Positions 43,146-52,302 are shown, numbered from the stretch's first letter. The stretch is DNA of 64,000 bases from Bryobacterales bacterium (GCA_016789905.1 JAEUQC010000032.1:1-64000), one strand, 5' to 3'. The notes: generated from the sequence alone by a model not told the origin. Made by a program: numbers and translations.

Positions 43146-45719
43146 ATGCGTTTAGCCTTCCTGTTGTGCGCGGCGCCATTGCTGGCCGCGCCGGATACGG
43201 CCGCCGAACAGTTTGAGATGAAAGTCCGGCCGATCCTGGCGAACCGCTGCTATGGGTGCCATTCGACGGCGCCACTGGGCGGGCTGGCGGTCAACTCGCG
43301 GAACGGGCTGCTGAAGGGCGGCAAGAACGGGCCGGCGCTGGTACCCGGTAAGCCCGAAGAGAGTCTGCTGATTCAAGCGGTGGCGCATACGCACGAGAAG
43401 ATGAAGATGCCGATGGGCGCGCCGCGGATGCCGGAGAGCGAGATCGCCATATTGACCGAGTGGGTGAAGGCCGGCGCGTATTGGCCGGAGGCGAAGAGCA
43501 CCGCGACGGCGGGCAAGGGCAAGTATGTCATCACGGCGGAGCAGCGGAAGTTCTGGGCGTTTCAGCCGGTGAAGAAGTCCACCGGGACCATCGATAGCCT
43601 CGTCGCCGAACAGCTCCGCGCCAAGGGCCTGAAGCCGAACGGGCCCGCCGCCAGGCGCGACCTGATCCGCCGGGCATACATCGACATGACCGGCCTGCCT
43701 CCGACCTTCGCCGAGGTGCAGGCCTTTGAGAAAGACACGACGCCGGGGGCGTTTGCGAAGGTGGTGGACCGGCTGTTGGCGTCACCACACTACGGTGAGC
43801 GGTGGGCGCGGTACTGGCTCGATGTGGCGCGGTACTCCGACGACCGAATGGACAGCGACGTGGACCTGCCTTACCCGAACTCGTTCCGCTACCGGAATTG
43901 GGTGATCGAGGCGTTCAACCAGGACATGCCATACGACCTGTTCGTGAAGGCGCAAATCGCCGGCGACCAGATGGAGAAGAAGGAACTGGCCGTCGGGCTT
44001 GGTTTTTATGGGTTGAGCCCGGAACTGACCGATGACCGCGTTGATGTGACCACGCGCGGGTTTCTGGGGCTGACGGGCGCGTGCGCGCAGTGCCACGACC
44101 ACAAGTTTGACCCGATTCCGACCAAGGACTACTACGCGCTGCAGGGCGTGTTCAGTTCCACCAAGCGCGGCGAGTATGAACTGGCGCCGGCCGAGCAGGT
44201 GAAGGCGTACAAGGCGCAGGAGAAGAAGGTCAACGAGGTAAAGAAGCGGATCGAGCAGTTCCTGAAGGGCCAGGCAGAGCAGTTGGCGGAGATGCTGGCG
44301 AGCGAGTCCCCGCGCTACATTCGCGCGGTGCGAAACCCTTCGGCGCCGACCGATGGACTTGACCCGGAAGTGCTGGCGCGTTGGACGAAGTACCTGAAAA
44401 CCGGGCCACTGGATAATACCTATTTGCACGGCTGGGAGAAGGAGTCTTTCGACCTGAGCCGGTTCCGGCAGGAGGCGCTGGCGGTGTTGCAGGAGCGCAA
44501 GAAGGTGGACGAGCAAAACCTGCAGCAAGGCACCAAGAACATCGACGAGGTGAAGGGAAAGACCTTCGCGCTGCCGCGGGAGCGGTACTTCCTGTGGCGG
44601 GACCTGTACTTCAACGATTTCTACGGGAACACGTTCAAGCAGGAAGAAGACGGTGTGCTGTGGTTCGGGCCGAACCGCGGCTACTTCAGCTCCGATGGCA
44701 CGATTGAGCGGTTCATGACCGGCCGGTGGAAGAGCTACCTGGCCGATATGCGGGCGGAGTTGAAAGACCTGGAATCGGCGATGCCGCCGCGGTATGCGTT
44801 CGCGCATGTGATCAAGGACAACCCGACGCCGATCACAGAGCGGGTGGCGATTGGCGGCGTGGCCGGGAACCTGGGAGAGGAAGCGCCGCGGGCGTTCCTT
44901 TCCATCCTTTCGAAGGGCGAGCCGGCGCCGTTCACGAAGGGCAGCGGGAGGCTGGAACTGGCCGAGGCAATCGTGAGCCCGGACAATCCGCTGACGGCGC
45001 GGGTAATGGTGAACCGGATTTGGCAGCACCATTTTGGCGAGGGGCTGGTGCGTACGGTTTCGAATTTTGGGCGGATGGGCGATACGCCGAGCCATCCGGC
45101 GCTGCTGGACCATTTGGCCGCGTCGTTCGTGGAGAACGGCTGGTCGATGAAGAAGCTGCACCGGGAGATCCTGCTGTCGGAGACGTACCAGCGGTCGGCG
45201 GAGCAGAACGCGAAGAACCAAACGGTGGATCCGGACAACCGGCTGTTGTGGCGGGCGAACAGGCAGCGCCTGGACGCCGAGGCGATGCGGGATACGCTGC
45301 TGGCGTTGAGCGGAGAACTCGACGCCTCCCCCGGCGCGGAGCCGGCGCCGCTGGAAAAGGCGGAGAACCGGAAGCGGTCGGTGTACGGATACATCAGCCG
45401 GCGAAAGCTGGATGGGACGCTGGCGCTGTTCGACTTCCCGAACCCGAACCTGACGGCGGAGAAGCGGATTGTGACGGCGACGCCGTTGCAGCAGTTGTAC
45501 TTCCTGAACGGCGAGTTCCTGGCGGCGCGGGCGGAGGCGCTGGCCAAGCGGCTGACCGGTTCGCCGGAGGAGCGGATCCGGCAGGCGTACCGGACGGTGT
45601 ATGGCCGAGAGGCGACGGCGGCGGAGTTGCAACTGGGCCGTGAGTTTGTGGCCGGGGGCGAATGGCGCGCCTACGCCCAAGTGTTACTGAGCGCCAACGA
45701 ACTGCTGTTTGTGAATTAG
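43146..45719 (+). CDS. PSCyt1-DUF1549-DUF1553 protein
   Basis: An 857-residue exported protein (signal MRLAFLLCAAPLLAAP). Residues about 25-115 are the planctomycete-type cytochrome C domain with heme site CYGCH. DUF1549 follows (RRAYIDMTGLPPTFAEV, SPHYGERWARYWLDVARYSDD) with a second CAQCHDHKFDPIP site. DUF1553 fills the C-terminus (NPLTARVMVNRIWQHHFGEG, RMGDTPSHPALLDHLA). A Lys-rich helical stretch lies between. It forms an operon with the DUF1501 gene 7 bases downstream and is a longer paralogue of 29027-31024. Confidence 0.92.
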   Translation: MRLAFLLCAAPLLAAPDTAAEQFEMKVRPILANRCYGCHSTAPLGGLAVNSRNGLLKGGKNGPALVPGKPEESLLIQAVAHTHEKMKMPMGAPRMPESEIAILTEWVKAGAYWPEAKSTATAGKGKYVITAEQRKFWAFQPVKKSTGTIDSLVAEQLRAKGLKPNGPAARRDLIRRAYIDMTGLPPTFAEVQAFEKDTTPGAFAKVVDRLLASPHYGERWARYWLDVARYSDDRMDSDVDLPYPNSFRYRNWVIEAFNQDMPYDLFVKAQIAGDQMEKKELAVGLGFYGLSPELTDDRVDVTTRGFLGLTGACAQCHDHKFDPIPTKDYYALQGVFSSTKRGEYELAPAEQVKAYKAQEKKVNEVKKRIEQFLKGQAEQLAEMLASESPRYIRAVRNPSAPTDGLDPEVLARWTKYLKTGPLDNTYLHGWEKESFDLSRFRQEALAVLQERKKVDEQNLQQGTKNIDEVKGKTFALPRERYFLWRDLYFNDFYGNTFKQEEDGVLWFGPNRGYFSSDGTIERFMTGRWKSYLADMRAELKDLESAMPPRYAFAHVIKDNPTPITERVAIGGVAGNLGEEAPRAFLSILSKGEPAPFTKGSGRLELAEAIVSPDNPLTARVMVNRIWQHHFGEGLVRTVSNFGRMGDTPSHPALLDHLAASFVENGWSMKKLHREILLSETYQRSAEQNAKNQTVDPDNRLLWRANRQRLDAEAMRDTLLALSGELDASPGAEPAPLEKAENRKRSVYGYISRRKLDGTLALFDFPNPNLTAEKRIVTATPLQQLYFLNGEFLAARAEALAKRLTGSPEERIRQAYRTVYGREATAAELQLGREFVAGGEWRAYAQVLLSANELLFVN

Positions 45720-45726
45720 GACTCCT

Positions 45727-47148
45727 ATGAACCGTAGAGACGCGTTGTTGCGAATGACGAACGGGTTTGGCGCCATTGGGCTGGCGGGCTTGCTGCGAGC
45801 GGAAAGCGCCTCGCTGGCGCCGAAGGCGCCGCACTTTCCGGCCAAGGCCAAGCAGGTGATCTTTCTGTTCCTGAACGGCGGTCCGTCGCAGGTGGATACG
45901 TTTGACCCGAAGCCATCGCTGGCCAAGTACGACGGGCAGCCGATGCCGGGTGAGTTCAAGGCGGCGAAGCAGGAGCAGGGGAAGCTGATGCAGTCGCCGT
46001 TCTCGTTTAAGCGGTACGGGCAGAGCGGTTTGGAAGTGAGCGACCTGTTCGCGAAGACGGCCGCGGCGCACGCCGATGATCTGTGTGTCGTCCGGTCGAT
46101 GCATACCGACTTGCCGGCGCACCAGCAGGCGATTATGCAGATGAACTCGGGCCGGGTGATTCCGGGCTTCCCGTCGTGGGGAGCGTGGACGACGTATGGG
46201 TTGGGTACGGAGAACGCGAACCTTCCGGGCTTCATAGCGCTGTGCGCGGGCGTTCCAGATGTGGGTCCGCAAGTCTGGAGTTCGGCGTTTCTGCCGGCGG
46301 CGTACCAGGGCACTTATGTACCGGCCGATGAGAGCGATCCGGAGAAGATGATCCAGCATCTGCGGAGCCGGACGGGCGACGCGAGGGAGCAGAAGCGGCG
46401 CGTCGAACTGTGGCAGAAGCTGAACAAAATGGACCTGGCGGCGCGGGGCGGCGATGCGCAGTTGGAGGGCCGGATCCAATCGATGGAAGTGGCCTACCGG
46501 ATGCAGGCCGAGGCGCTGGAGGCGTTCGACATTTCCAAGGAAACGGCAGCGGTACGGGCGCGATACGGGGCCGATCAGTATGAGAACGCGGCGGAGATGA
46601 AGATCAAATCCGCGACGCGGGACGGCGACTTTGCGAGGGGCTGTCTGGTGGCCCGGCGACTGATTGAGCGCGGCGTGCGCGCGGTGCAGGTGTATGCCGG
46701 CAACGACAAGCCTTGGGACAGCCACCATGACATTCTGGTACACCGGCGGCTGGCGCGGCAGGCCGATCAGCCGATTGCGGCGTTGTTATCCGATTTGAAG
46801 GCCTCCGGGTTGTTGAAGGAGACCATTGTCATTATTGGCGGCGAGTTTGGACGGCGGCCGTGGACCGAGGTCGCGGGCCGCATTAATGTCCAGAACGGGC
46901 GGAACCATAACAACGAGGGCTTTACCACTGTGCTGGTTGGCGGCGGGTTCAAGGGCGGGTATGCCCATGGCGCCACCGACGAGTTCGGGTATCAGTCGGT
47001 GGAGAAGAAGGTCCATGTGCATGACCTCCATGCCACCGTTTTGCATCAACTCGGGCTGGAACACACCCGGCTGACGTATCCGTATTCCGGGCGGGATTTC
47101 CGGTTGACGGATACGGCCGGGAATGTGGTTCGGGAGTTGATTGCGTAG
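45727..47148 (+). CDS. DUF1501 protein, partner of PSCyt1-DUF1549-DUF1553
   Basis: A 473-residue protein with a twin-arginine leader (MNRRDALLRMTNGFGAIG). It matches its paralogue at 27616-29025 through IFLFLNGGPSQVDTFDPKP, VVRSMHTDLPAHQQAIMQMN, SGRVIPGFPSWGAWTTYGLG and IIGGEFGRRPWTE. It ends with a C-terminal HVHDLHATVLHQLGL block. DUF1501 belongs to the alkaline phosphatase-like superfamily; reaction unassigned. A 7-base gap joins it to the gene before. Confidence 0.92.
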   Translation: MNRRDALLRMTNGFGAIGLAGLLRAESASLAPKAPHFPAKAKQVIFLFLNGGPSQVDTFDPKPSLAKYDGQPMPGEFKAAKQEQGKLMQSPFSFKRYGQSGLEVSDLFAKTAAAHADDLCVVRSMHTDLPAHQQAIMQMNSGRVIPGFPSWGAWTTYGLGTENANLPGFIALCAGVPDVGPQVWSSAFLPAAYQGTYVPADESDPEKMIQHLRSRTGDAREQKRRVELWQKLNKMDLAARGGDAQLEGRIQSMEVAYRMQAEALEAFDISKETAAVRARYGADQYENAAEMKIKSATRDGDFARGCLVARRLIERGVRAVQVYAGNDKPWDSHHDILVHRRLARQADQPIAALLSDLKASGLLKETIVIIGGEFGRRPWTEVAGRINVQNGRNHNNEGFTTVLVGGGFKGGYAHGATDEFGYQSVEKKVHVHDLHATVLHQLGLEHTRLTYPYSGRDFRLTDTAGNVVRELIA

Positions 47149-47224
47149 GCGCTTCGGTTCCGCGGTTTTGGGATGTGCTGAAGCCCGGCCGGCCAAGGGT
47201 GGCGGTGGGGATTTCGCGCGTCTT

Positions 47225-47288
47225 GGGACATGCTCAAAGCGTGTCCCGGCGGGTTTAGGGGGTTGCATGTGGGGTTTCCCGCCGGGAC
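47225..47288. terminator. Overlapping inverted repeats between convergent genes
   Basis: GGGACATGC (47225-47233) pairs with GCGTGTCCC (47239-47247; one G-T pair). GTCCCGGCGGG (47243-47253) pairs perfectly with CCCGCCGGGAC (47278-47288). The two hairpins share bases, so only one can form at a time. The location between the convergent DUF1501 and htpG genes suits a bidirectional terminator, though no T tract follows. Confidence 0.4.
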
Positions 47289-47304
47289 TGCTTTCGATGT
47301 TCCT

Positions 47305-49173
47305 TTAGACCGCTTTGGCCAGGACGCGATTGAGCCGCTGGACGAACGCGGCCGGGTCGTCGAGGGCGATGCCTTCGATTAACATCGCCTGGTCGAGCAG
47401 GAGATACGCAGCATCGTTTACAAAGCTGTCGTCGGAGGCCGATTGGAGCTTCTTCACGATCTCGTGGTCCGGGTTTACCTCAAGAATTGGCTTCGATTCG
47501 GGTAATCCGGCGGCCTGGCCCATCGACCGGAGCATCTGGCGCATTTTCATGCTGGGCTCATCTTCGTCGGAGACGATACAACTCGGGCTGTCGGCCAGGC
47601 GCATGGAGGCGCGCACCTCTTTTACCTTGGGCCCGAGGGCGGACTGGAGCTTGGCGAGCAAGGGCTTCAAATCCTCGCTCTTGTCCTTGTCTTCGTCGGT
47701 CTTGAGGTCCTCGCCGGCCGAGGTTTTGTTGACCGCTTTGAGCTCGATTTCCGAGTACTTGTCGATGCCGGAGAAGACGAACTCGTCGATCTCATCGTCG
47801 AGGATGAGGACTTCGATGTCCTTCTTGCGGTAGATCTCCAGGAGCGGAGAGGTGCGGAGTTGGGCACCGGGGCCACCGCTGATGAAGTAGATGGCCTTCT
47901 GGCCATCCTGCATCCGGCCCTTCACTTCGGCGAGGCTGGTCCAGGTGTCGGACTTGGTGGTCTTGACGCGAATCAGATCGAGGAGCGAGTCGCGGTTGGC
48001 AAAGTCAGAATAAAGACCCTCTTTCAGGGGGCGGTTGAACTGGTCGATGAACTTTGCGTACTGGTCCTTGTTCTCTTCGGCGATGGACTTGAGTTCGCTG
48101 AGCACCTTCTTCACGCTGGCGTTGCGAATGGCGGCCAGAGTGCGATTTTGCTGGAGAATTTCGCGGCTGACGTTGAGCGGAAGGTCCTCGCTGTCGATGA
48201 TGCCGCGCAAGAAGCGCAGGTAGGTGGGCAGCAGTTCCTTCGAGTCATCGGTGATGAAGACACGCTTGACGTAGAGCTTGACGCCGGGGGTGTAATCGGC
48301 CTGGTAGAGGTCATAAGGCGCCTTGGCCGGGACGAAGAAGAGCGTGGTGTACTCCATGGTTCCTTCGGCCTTGGTATGGAACCAGAACATGGGGTCTTCG
48401 TAGTCGCGGGAGATGGTTTTGTAGAGCTCTTTGTAGTCCTCGTCCTTGAGCTCGGATTTGGAGCGCTTCCAGAGCGCGCTGGCGGAGTTGACCTGTTCGG
48501 TTTTGAGCGTCTTGACGGACTTCTTCTCTTCCTCATTCCATTCGTTCTCATTGGAGGTCATGAGAATGGGGAAGGCGATGTGGTTGGAGTACTTCTTAAT
48601 GATGTCCTTGAGCTTCCAACTGTGGGCGTATTCGGCGCCATCGTCATTGAAGTGGACGGTGACGCTGGTGCCTTGGGAAGCGCGCTGGGAGGGCTCGATT
48701 TCGAAACCGGTTTTGCCGTCGCTGGTCCAGCGGTAGGCCTGTTCCTCGCCGGCTTTGCGGCTGACGACGTCGACACGGTCGGAGACAATGAAGGCCGAGT
48801 AGAAACCGACACCGAACTGGCCGATGAGGTTGGAGTCGCGCTTGGCGTCGCCGCTCAGGTTGGCGAGGAAGTTCTTGGTGCCGGAGCGGGCGATGGTGCC
48901 CAGGTGCGAGACCAGGTCCTCTTCATTCATGCCGATGCCATTGTCGGAGATGGTGAGGATTTTCTTCTCTTCGTCGAGGACGAGTTCGATTTTGGGATCG
49001 AAGGCGAGCGACTTGAAGGGTTCTTCGGTAAGCGTGAGGTATTTCAGCTTGTCGAGCGCGTCGGAAGCGTTCGAAACCAGCTCACGCAGGAAGATCTCCG
49101 GATGCGAATAGAGCGAATGGACGATCAGGTGCAGGAGTTGATTGACTTCTGTTTGAAATTCACGTTTTGACAT
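47305..49173 (-). CDS. htpG: Molecular chaperone HtpG (Hsp90)
   Basis: A 622-residue Hsp90 homologue, the usual bacterial length. N-terminal GHKL ATPase motifs are LRELVSNASDALDKL, TISDNGIGM, IGQFGVGFYSAFIVS and GTSVTVHF. Middle-domain marks are MFWFHTKAEGTMEYTTLFFVP and IIDSEDLPLNVSREILQQN. The C-terminal dimerisation domain ends without an MEEVD tail, as expected in bacteria. It helps fold client proteins in the cytoplasm using ATP. No clear CIRCE element is visible upstream. Confidence 0.97.
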   Translation of the reverse strand: MSKREFQTEVNQLLHLIVHSLYSHPEIFLRELVSNASDALDKLKYLTLTEEPFKSLAFDPKIELVLDEEKKILTISDNGIGMNEEDLVSHLGTIARSGTKNFLANLSGDAKRDSNLIGQFGVGFYSAFIVSDRVDVVSRKAGEEQAYRWTSDGKTGFEIEPSQRASQGTSVTVHFNDDGAEYAHSWKLKDIIKKYSNHIAFPILMTSNENEWNEEEKKSVKTLKTEQVNSASALWKRSKSELKDEDYKELYKTISRDYEDPMFWFHTKAEGTMEYTTLFFVPAKAPYDLYQADYTPGVKLYVKRVFITDDSKELLPTYLRFLRGIIDSEDLPLNVSREILQQNRTLAAIRNASVKKVLSELKSIAEENKDQYAKFIDQFNRPLKEGLYSDFANRDSLLDLIRVKTTKSDTWTSLAEVKGRMQDGQKAIYFISGGPGAQLRTSPLLEIYRKKDIEVLILDDEIDEFVFSGIDKYSEIELKAVNKTSAGEDLKTDEDKDKSEDLKPLLAKLQSALGPKVKEVRASMRLADSPSCIVSDEDEPSMKMRQMLRSMGQAAGLPESKPILEVNPDHEIVKKLQSASDDSFVNDAAYLLLDQAMLIEGIALDDPAAFVQRLNRVLAKAV

Positions 49174-49224
49174 GGTTGTATCTCTTCTAGGTGTCGGTGA
49201 CCACGTTGGGCACCATTAACTATT

Positions 49225-49253
49225 TTTACAGAGTTCACCGGAATTGGGTTCAA
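49225..49253 (-). promoter_or_regulatory. Candidate promoter of htpG
   Basis: On the minus strand TTGAAC (-35 like) and TGTAAA (-10 like) are separated by 17 bases. The -10 lies 51 bases before the htpG ATG. Each hexamer matches the sigma-70 consensus at four of six bases, so this is only a candidate. Confidence 0.3.
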
Positions 49254-49389
49254 ATTGGTGAATCTGGTCAAGCGATGGCGGGGAGGCCGTTTTTCCGAAT
49301 GTTCGGTTGTGTACCTTTGCTCATTTCCAGTTGCCCTCTCCTATGTTAGTGCCGGTGATCGGGTCGTCTACCAATCTGGCCGCCGATGG

Positions 49390-50055
49390 TTACGCGGCGG
49401 CCTTCGGCGGTTCGGTGACGTGGACGAAGAAGATGCGGTCGTTCTTCTTGGGCGGGCCGAAGGGCCGGGGCTGGCGGGTGATGTCGGTGATGCCGTAACA
49501 GGTGTCGAAACGGTCGCGCGAGATCTTGGCCATGGGGATGCCGTCGACGATGGCGAAGGCGTAGGTTTTGGGCGCGGCGAGCGGGCCGATGGCTTCGAAT
49601 TCGCTTTCAGCGAGTTGGGTGGTGCGGCCGAGACGGAGGGTCTGCAGGTCGCGAAGGGCGCCGAGGGCGCGGTGGAGTTGCATTTCGGCGGCGGCGCGGT
49701 AACGGGTGAGTTGACGCATGGCGGCCGCGGTTTCCGGGTGGGTGAACGGGTCCTCGTTGTGCTGGAGGAAGAGTTCGCGGGTGGAGACGCGGATCTGGCG
49801 GAGGCGCCAGGCAGCGTCGAGAAACTCCTGGAGGGCGTCCATTTCGAGCGCGCCTTCGGGGCGGTTCTCGGCGATGAGGCCTTGTTTGAGGCTGTCGTAG
49901 AGCGGACGGTCCTCGGGCTTGATGACGAGGACGCCGGTGGTGAAGCCATGCGTGGTGGCGTTGCGCGCGGAGCGGGCTTTGCCGGCTTCGGTGCGGGGGC
50001 CGGTGGAGTGCTGCGCGTTGGCAGCGTTGGCAAGGGATTGGGCGGGGGTGGCCAT
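49390..50055 (-). CDS. Conserved protein with N-terminal STGPRTEAGKARS motif
   Basis: A 221-residue protein without an assigned function. Its first 40 residues contain NAANAQHSTGPRTEAGKARS followed by ARNATTHGFT, a motif I know from multicopy hypothetical proteins in Acidobacteriota and other soil bacteria. Residues about 75-150 are a helical, probably coiled region (FLDAAWRLRQIRVSTRE, RYRAAAEMQLHRALGALRDL). The N-terminal motif is basic and could contact nucleic acid, but this is a guess. It follows the 135-residue gene by 2 bases, so the two form a cassette. Confidence 0.7.
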   Translation of the reverse strand: MATPAQSLANAANAQHSTGPRTEAGKARSARNATTHGFTTGVLVIKPEDRPLYDSLKQGLIAENRPEGALEMDALQEFLDAAWRLRQIRVSTRELFLQHNEDPFTHPETAAAMRQLTRYRAAAEMQLHRALGALRDLQTLRLGRTTQLAESEFEAIGPLAAPKTYAFAIVDGIPMAKISRDRFDTCYGITDITRQPRPFGPPKKNDRIFFVHVTEPPKAAA

Positions 50056-50057
50056 GG

Positions 50058-50465
50058 CTACTTTTCCTCCGGTGTGACGTAGCTGGGTATTTCGAACGGT
50101 TTCGGCATGCGGTGCACTTCGGCGAGGGGTGTGCGGGTGAGGAGTTCCTGCTGGCGCGGGTAGTGGAAGGTGGTGATGTGCGCGGCGCGGGCGGATTGCA
50201 GGCGCTTCAACTGTTTGAGCGAGCGGTGCCAGTTGCGGGAGGCACGGCTGTTGGCGGCGTTGAGACGCGACTCGGCGGCGGTGTTGGCGCTATTGTCACG
50301 AACGCGCTGCATCTCCCAACTGGCGTGGAGGAGTTCATCGGTGAGGATGGATTCGATGTAGGTTGCCGGTTTGATGGACTCGATAACGGAGTCGCGGTGC
50401 GCGAGGAACCGGGCGTGGTTTTCGGGCGTGTAGATGGCGTGTTCGCCGAATTGTAGTTCGGGCAT
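50058..50465 (-). CDS. Unknown helical protein paired with the STGPRTEAGKARS protein
   Basis: A 135-residue protein, not recognised. It starts MPELQFGEHAIYTPENHARF with an AAGGAA ribosome site 6-7 bases before the ATG at 50465; the frame open to 50513 reads through a hairpin and is unlikely to be used. Residues 40-110 are helical and rich in Arg, Ala and Asn (SRLNAANSRASRNWHRSLKQ). It is cotranscribed with the 221-residue gene. The pair sits at the edge of the accessory island. Confidence 0.6.
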   Translation of the reverse strand: MPELQFGEHAIYTPENHARFLAHRDSVIESIKPATYIESILTDELLHASWEMQRVRDNSANTAAESRLNAANSRASRNWHRSLKQLKRLQSARAAHITTFHYPRQQELLTRTPLAEVHRMPKPFEIPSYVTPEEK

Positions 50466-50489
50466 TTGCGTTCCTTTCCGTACATAGAA

Positions 50490-50540
50490 GAAGCCGGTGG
50501 AGGGGCGCTCCACCGGCTTCGTTGGGGAAGGTGTTTCCCC
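50490..50540 (-). promoter_or_regulatory. Double hairpin in the leader of the unknown cassette
   Basis: GAAGCCGGTGGAG (50490-50502) pairs perfectly with CTCCACCGGCTTC (50508-50520) around a 5-base loop. A second stem, GGGGAA (50524-50529) with TTCCCC (50535-50540), is next to it. Both lie just upstream of the ribosome site of the gene starting at 50465. On the plus strand the second stem is followed by TGCTTTTATT and could act as a terminator. Confidence 0.6.
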
Positions 50541-50820
50541 TGCTTTTATTGTATAGATTGAGGGGCGGAAAACGAACTTTGGGGTTTGGGAAATTGGCTG
50601 TAGGTTGTTGATTTTGGCCGGGAAAGATTTTTCTGGATGTGTTGAACTAAAATTTGTTAATGTTTGGTTTTGGGGTCTGTGGCTTGAGCGAGCAGCGGTA
50701 CATTCGAGCGGGACCTCGTCCGTCCTCTCCCTCTGCGCCAGTTCGGCAACTCGGCGACGTTGAACGGCATCGAGTCGTCCGATCTAGCCAGCCAATCCGC
50801 CCGGCAGGTGAACGATCAAT
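50541..50820. other. Gene-free stretch upstream of the caspase gene
   Basis: No supported reading frame. The left part (to about 50680) is T-rich and the right part is GC-rich without recognisable coding similarity. It may mark one boundary of the acquired island. Confidence 0.4.
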
Positions 50821-50841
50821 TACAATCGAATCTAATTCGAT
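50821..50841 (+). promoter_or_regulatory. -10-like hexamer overlapping a short palindrome
   Basis: TACAAT (50821-50826, five of six bases of the -10 consensus) overlaps the perfect inverted repeat ATCGAAT-CTA-ATTCGAT (50825-50841). It is 51 bases before the caspase start. A repressor bound here would cover the -10. No convincing -35 is visible. Confidence 0.35.
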
Positions 50842-50892
50842 GATGACGCCCTAAGTACATTCTCGGATCGAACATTGAATCTGGAGAACCAA

Positions 50893-52302
50893 TTGGCAAA
50901 CATAGCGATTCTGATCGGTAATACTGACTACAAACTCCTCGACAAGCTCGAATGCTGCAGCGCAGACGTTCAGGCAATGAAAGAACTGCTAGCAGCAACA
51001 GGCCGTTTCGATAATATAGAGGTTCTCCTCAACAGCGACTCCGCTCACCTCAAAGAACTAATCCGCACGTTGGTTGACGGCCACAAATCGATCAACGAAA
51101 TTTTCTTTTATTACACAGGCCACGGCTCTGTGCGTGGCTCCGAGTTCTACTACTGCTGCACGGACTTTGATGACAAGCGGCCAAATGAGACCGGACTATC
51201 CAATTCCGAACTTCATGTGCTTTTACGTACTCCCGAGTCCGACCTGGTCGTGAAGGTTATCGATGCGTGTAGTTCTGGTGCTCCGCTGATAAAGTCAGAC
51301 GGAGCATTTTTGCCCGAAACTAAGGGAGTATTCAAAAACATATTACAGATTGCCTCCTGTCTAGAATCGCAAAGCTCATTCACTGGAGACCCGCTGAGCG
51401 TGTTCACTGAGAAGTTTCGGGACGCAGCCCTTCGCAAGACGGACGGAATTGTCTATTACACAGATATAATTGCTGCATTGAGAGACGACTTCTTGGAGAA
51501 CGACTACCAGACGCCACACTTCGTCTATCAGATGACCGGGAGAGAACAGTTCGTGGACACCGCCGCAAAGCTCAATGCGTTGCGGTCCAGCCGTGCGGCC
51601 CCAATCTCAGTTGGCACCTCCACGATTGAAACAACCGTCGATCGACCTGTATTGAACGAGTTCGAGATATTACAGCGAGCCGAGGGCAGATTTGCACGGA
51701 AGGACTTGGCGCAGCAATTCGTTGCGAAGCTGTTTGAAAAAATATCATACGAAACGTCATCGGAGGAGTTTTTTGGCGAGCTATTCACGTCAGAGGCGAC
51801 CGTTCATTCCGACTTCAAGGAACCGACTGCACGGGACTTTATCATTCGCGTTCTATCAGGGGAAAAGCGGCCAGACGAGTTCGTCACTGTCGCAAATCCC
51901 TATAGCCGAACTCCCTGGGGCCGTGCGCAATTAGCAATGGCGTCAATCAGTGCCACGTTTGGTGAAGATCCGTTCAAGGATTACGAATTGAGATTGAACT
52001 GTCAAATCGACCAAGTTCAATTGAAGTTAACGTTTACGCCCAAGTTCGTCGCGCTGAAGCGGTTCGTTTTGGTCGTCACCTGCGCACCGAGCCTCGAAAG
52101 CTGTTATGTCATGGAGTTGCTTACTCAGCATTCGCGTACAGACTGGGGCGTCTTCAATGCTGAGGGGACCGAGGTTGTCAGGCGTTGGTATCGTATGCCG
52201 TGGACTGATTCCTGCGAAGGTCTGGTCGCCAAGATCTGTGGCAAGCTAAAGGAGATCGTGAGAGAACGCGTCGACGCGACGGTAAAAGCTTTAGCAGAGT
52301 AG
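50893..52302 (+). CDS. Bacterial caspase (peptidase C14 fold) with unassigned C-terminal half
   Basis: A 469-residue protein. Residues 1-235 are a caspase p20-like domain: NIAILIGNTDYK, a FFYYTGHGS block with the catalytic His, and KVIDACSSGAP with the catalytic Cys, ending QTPHFVYQMTGR. Residues about 250-469 match no family I know (FEILQRAEGRFARKDLAQQF, TPWGRAQLAMASISATFG). The TTG at 50893 is chosen because GGAG lies 6 bases before it and the product opens directly on the first beta strand. Prokaryotic caspases often execute cell death in phage defence or stress. It is more A/T-rich than its neighbours, suggesting transfer. No sensor gene adjoins it. Confidence 0.85.
   Translation: MANIAILIGNTDYKLLDKLECCSADVQAMKELLAATGRFDNIEVLLNSDSAHLKELIRTLVDGHKSINEIFFYYTGHGSVRGSEFYYCCTDFDDKRPNETGLSNSELHVLLRTPESDLVVKVIDACSSGAPLIKSDGAFLPETKGVFKNILQIASCLESQSSFTGDPLSVFTEKFRDAALRKTDGIVYYTDIIAALRDDFLENDYQTPHFVYQMTGREQFVDTAAKLNALRSSRAAPISVGTSTIETTVDRPVLNEFEILQRAEGRFARKDLAQQFVAKLFEKISYETSSEEFFGELFTSEATVHSDFKEPTARDFIIRVLSGEKRPDEFVTVANPYSRTPWGRAQLAMASISATFGEDPFKDYELRLNCQIDQVQLKLTFTPKFVALKRFVLVVTCAPSLESCYVMELLTQHSRTDWGVFNAEGTEVVRRWYRMPWTDSCEGLVAKICGKLKEIVRERVDATVKALAE

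Noticed and set aside
43782..45680. 632-codon minus-strand open frame opposite the PSCyt1-DUF1549-DUF1553 gene
   Set aside because: Arg/Leu/Gln-rich shadow without family similarity; the sense gene has heme and domain motifs.
47860..49170. 436-codon plus-strand open frame opposite htpG
   Set aside because: A Gly/Val/Glu-rich antisense frame of a well-conserved chaperone gene; no start context.
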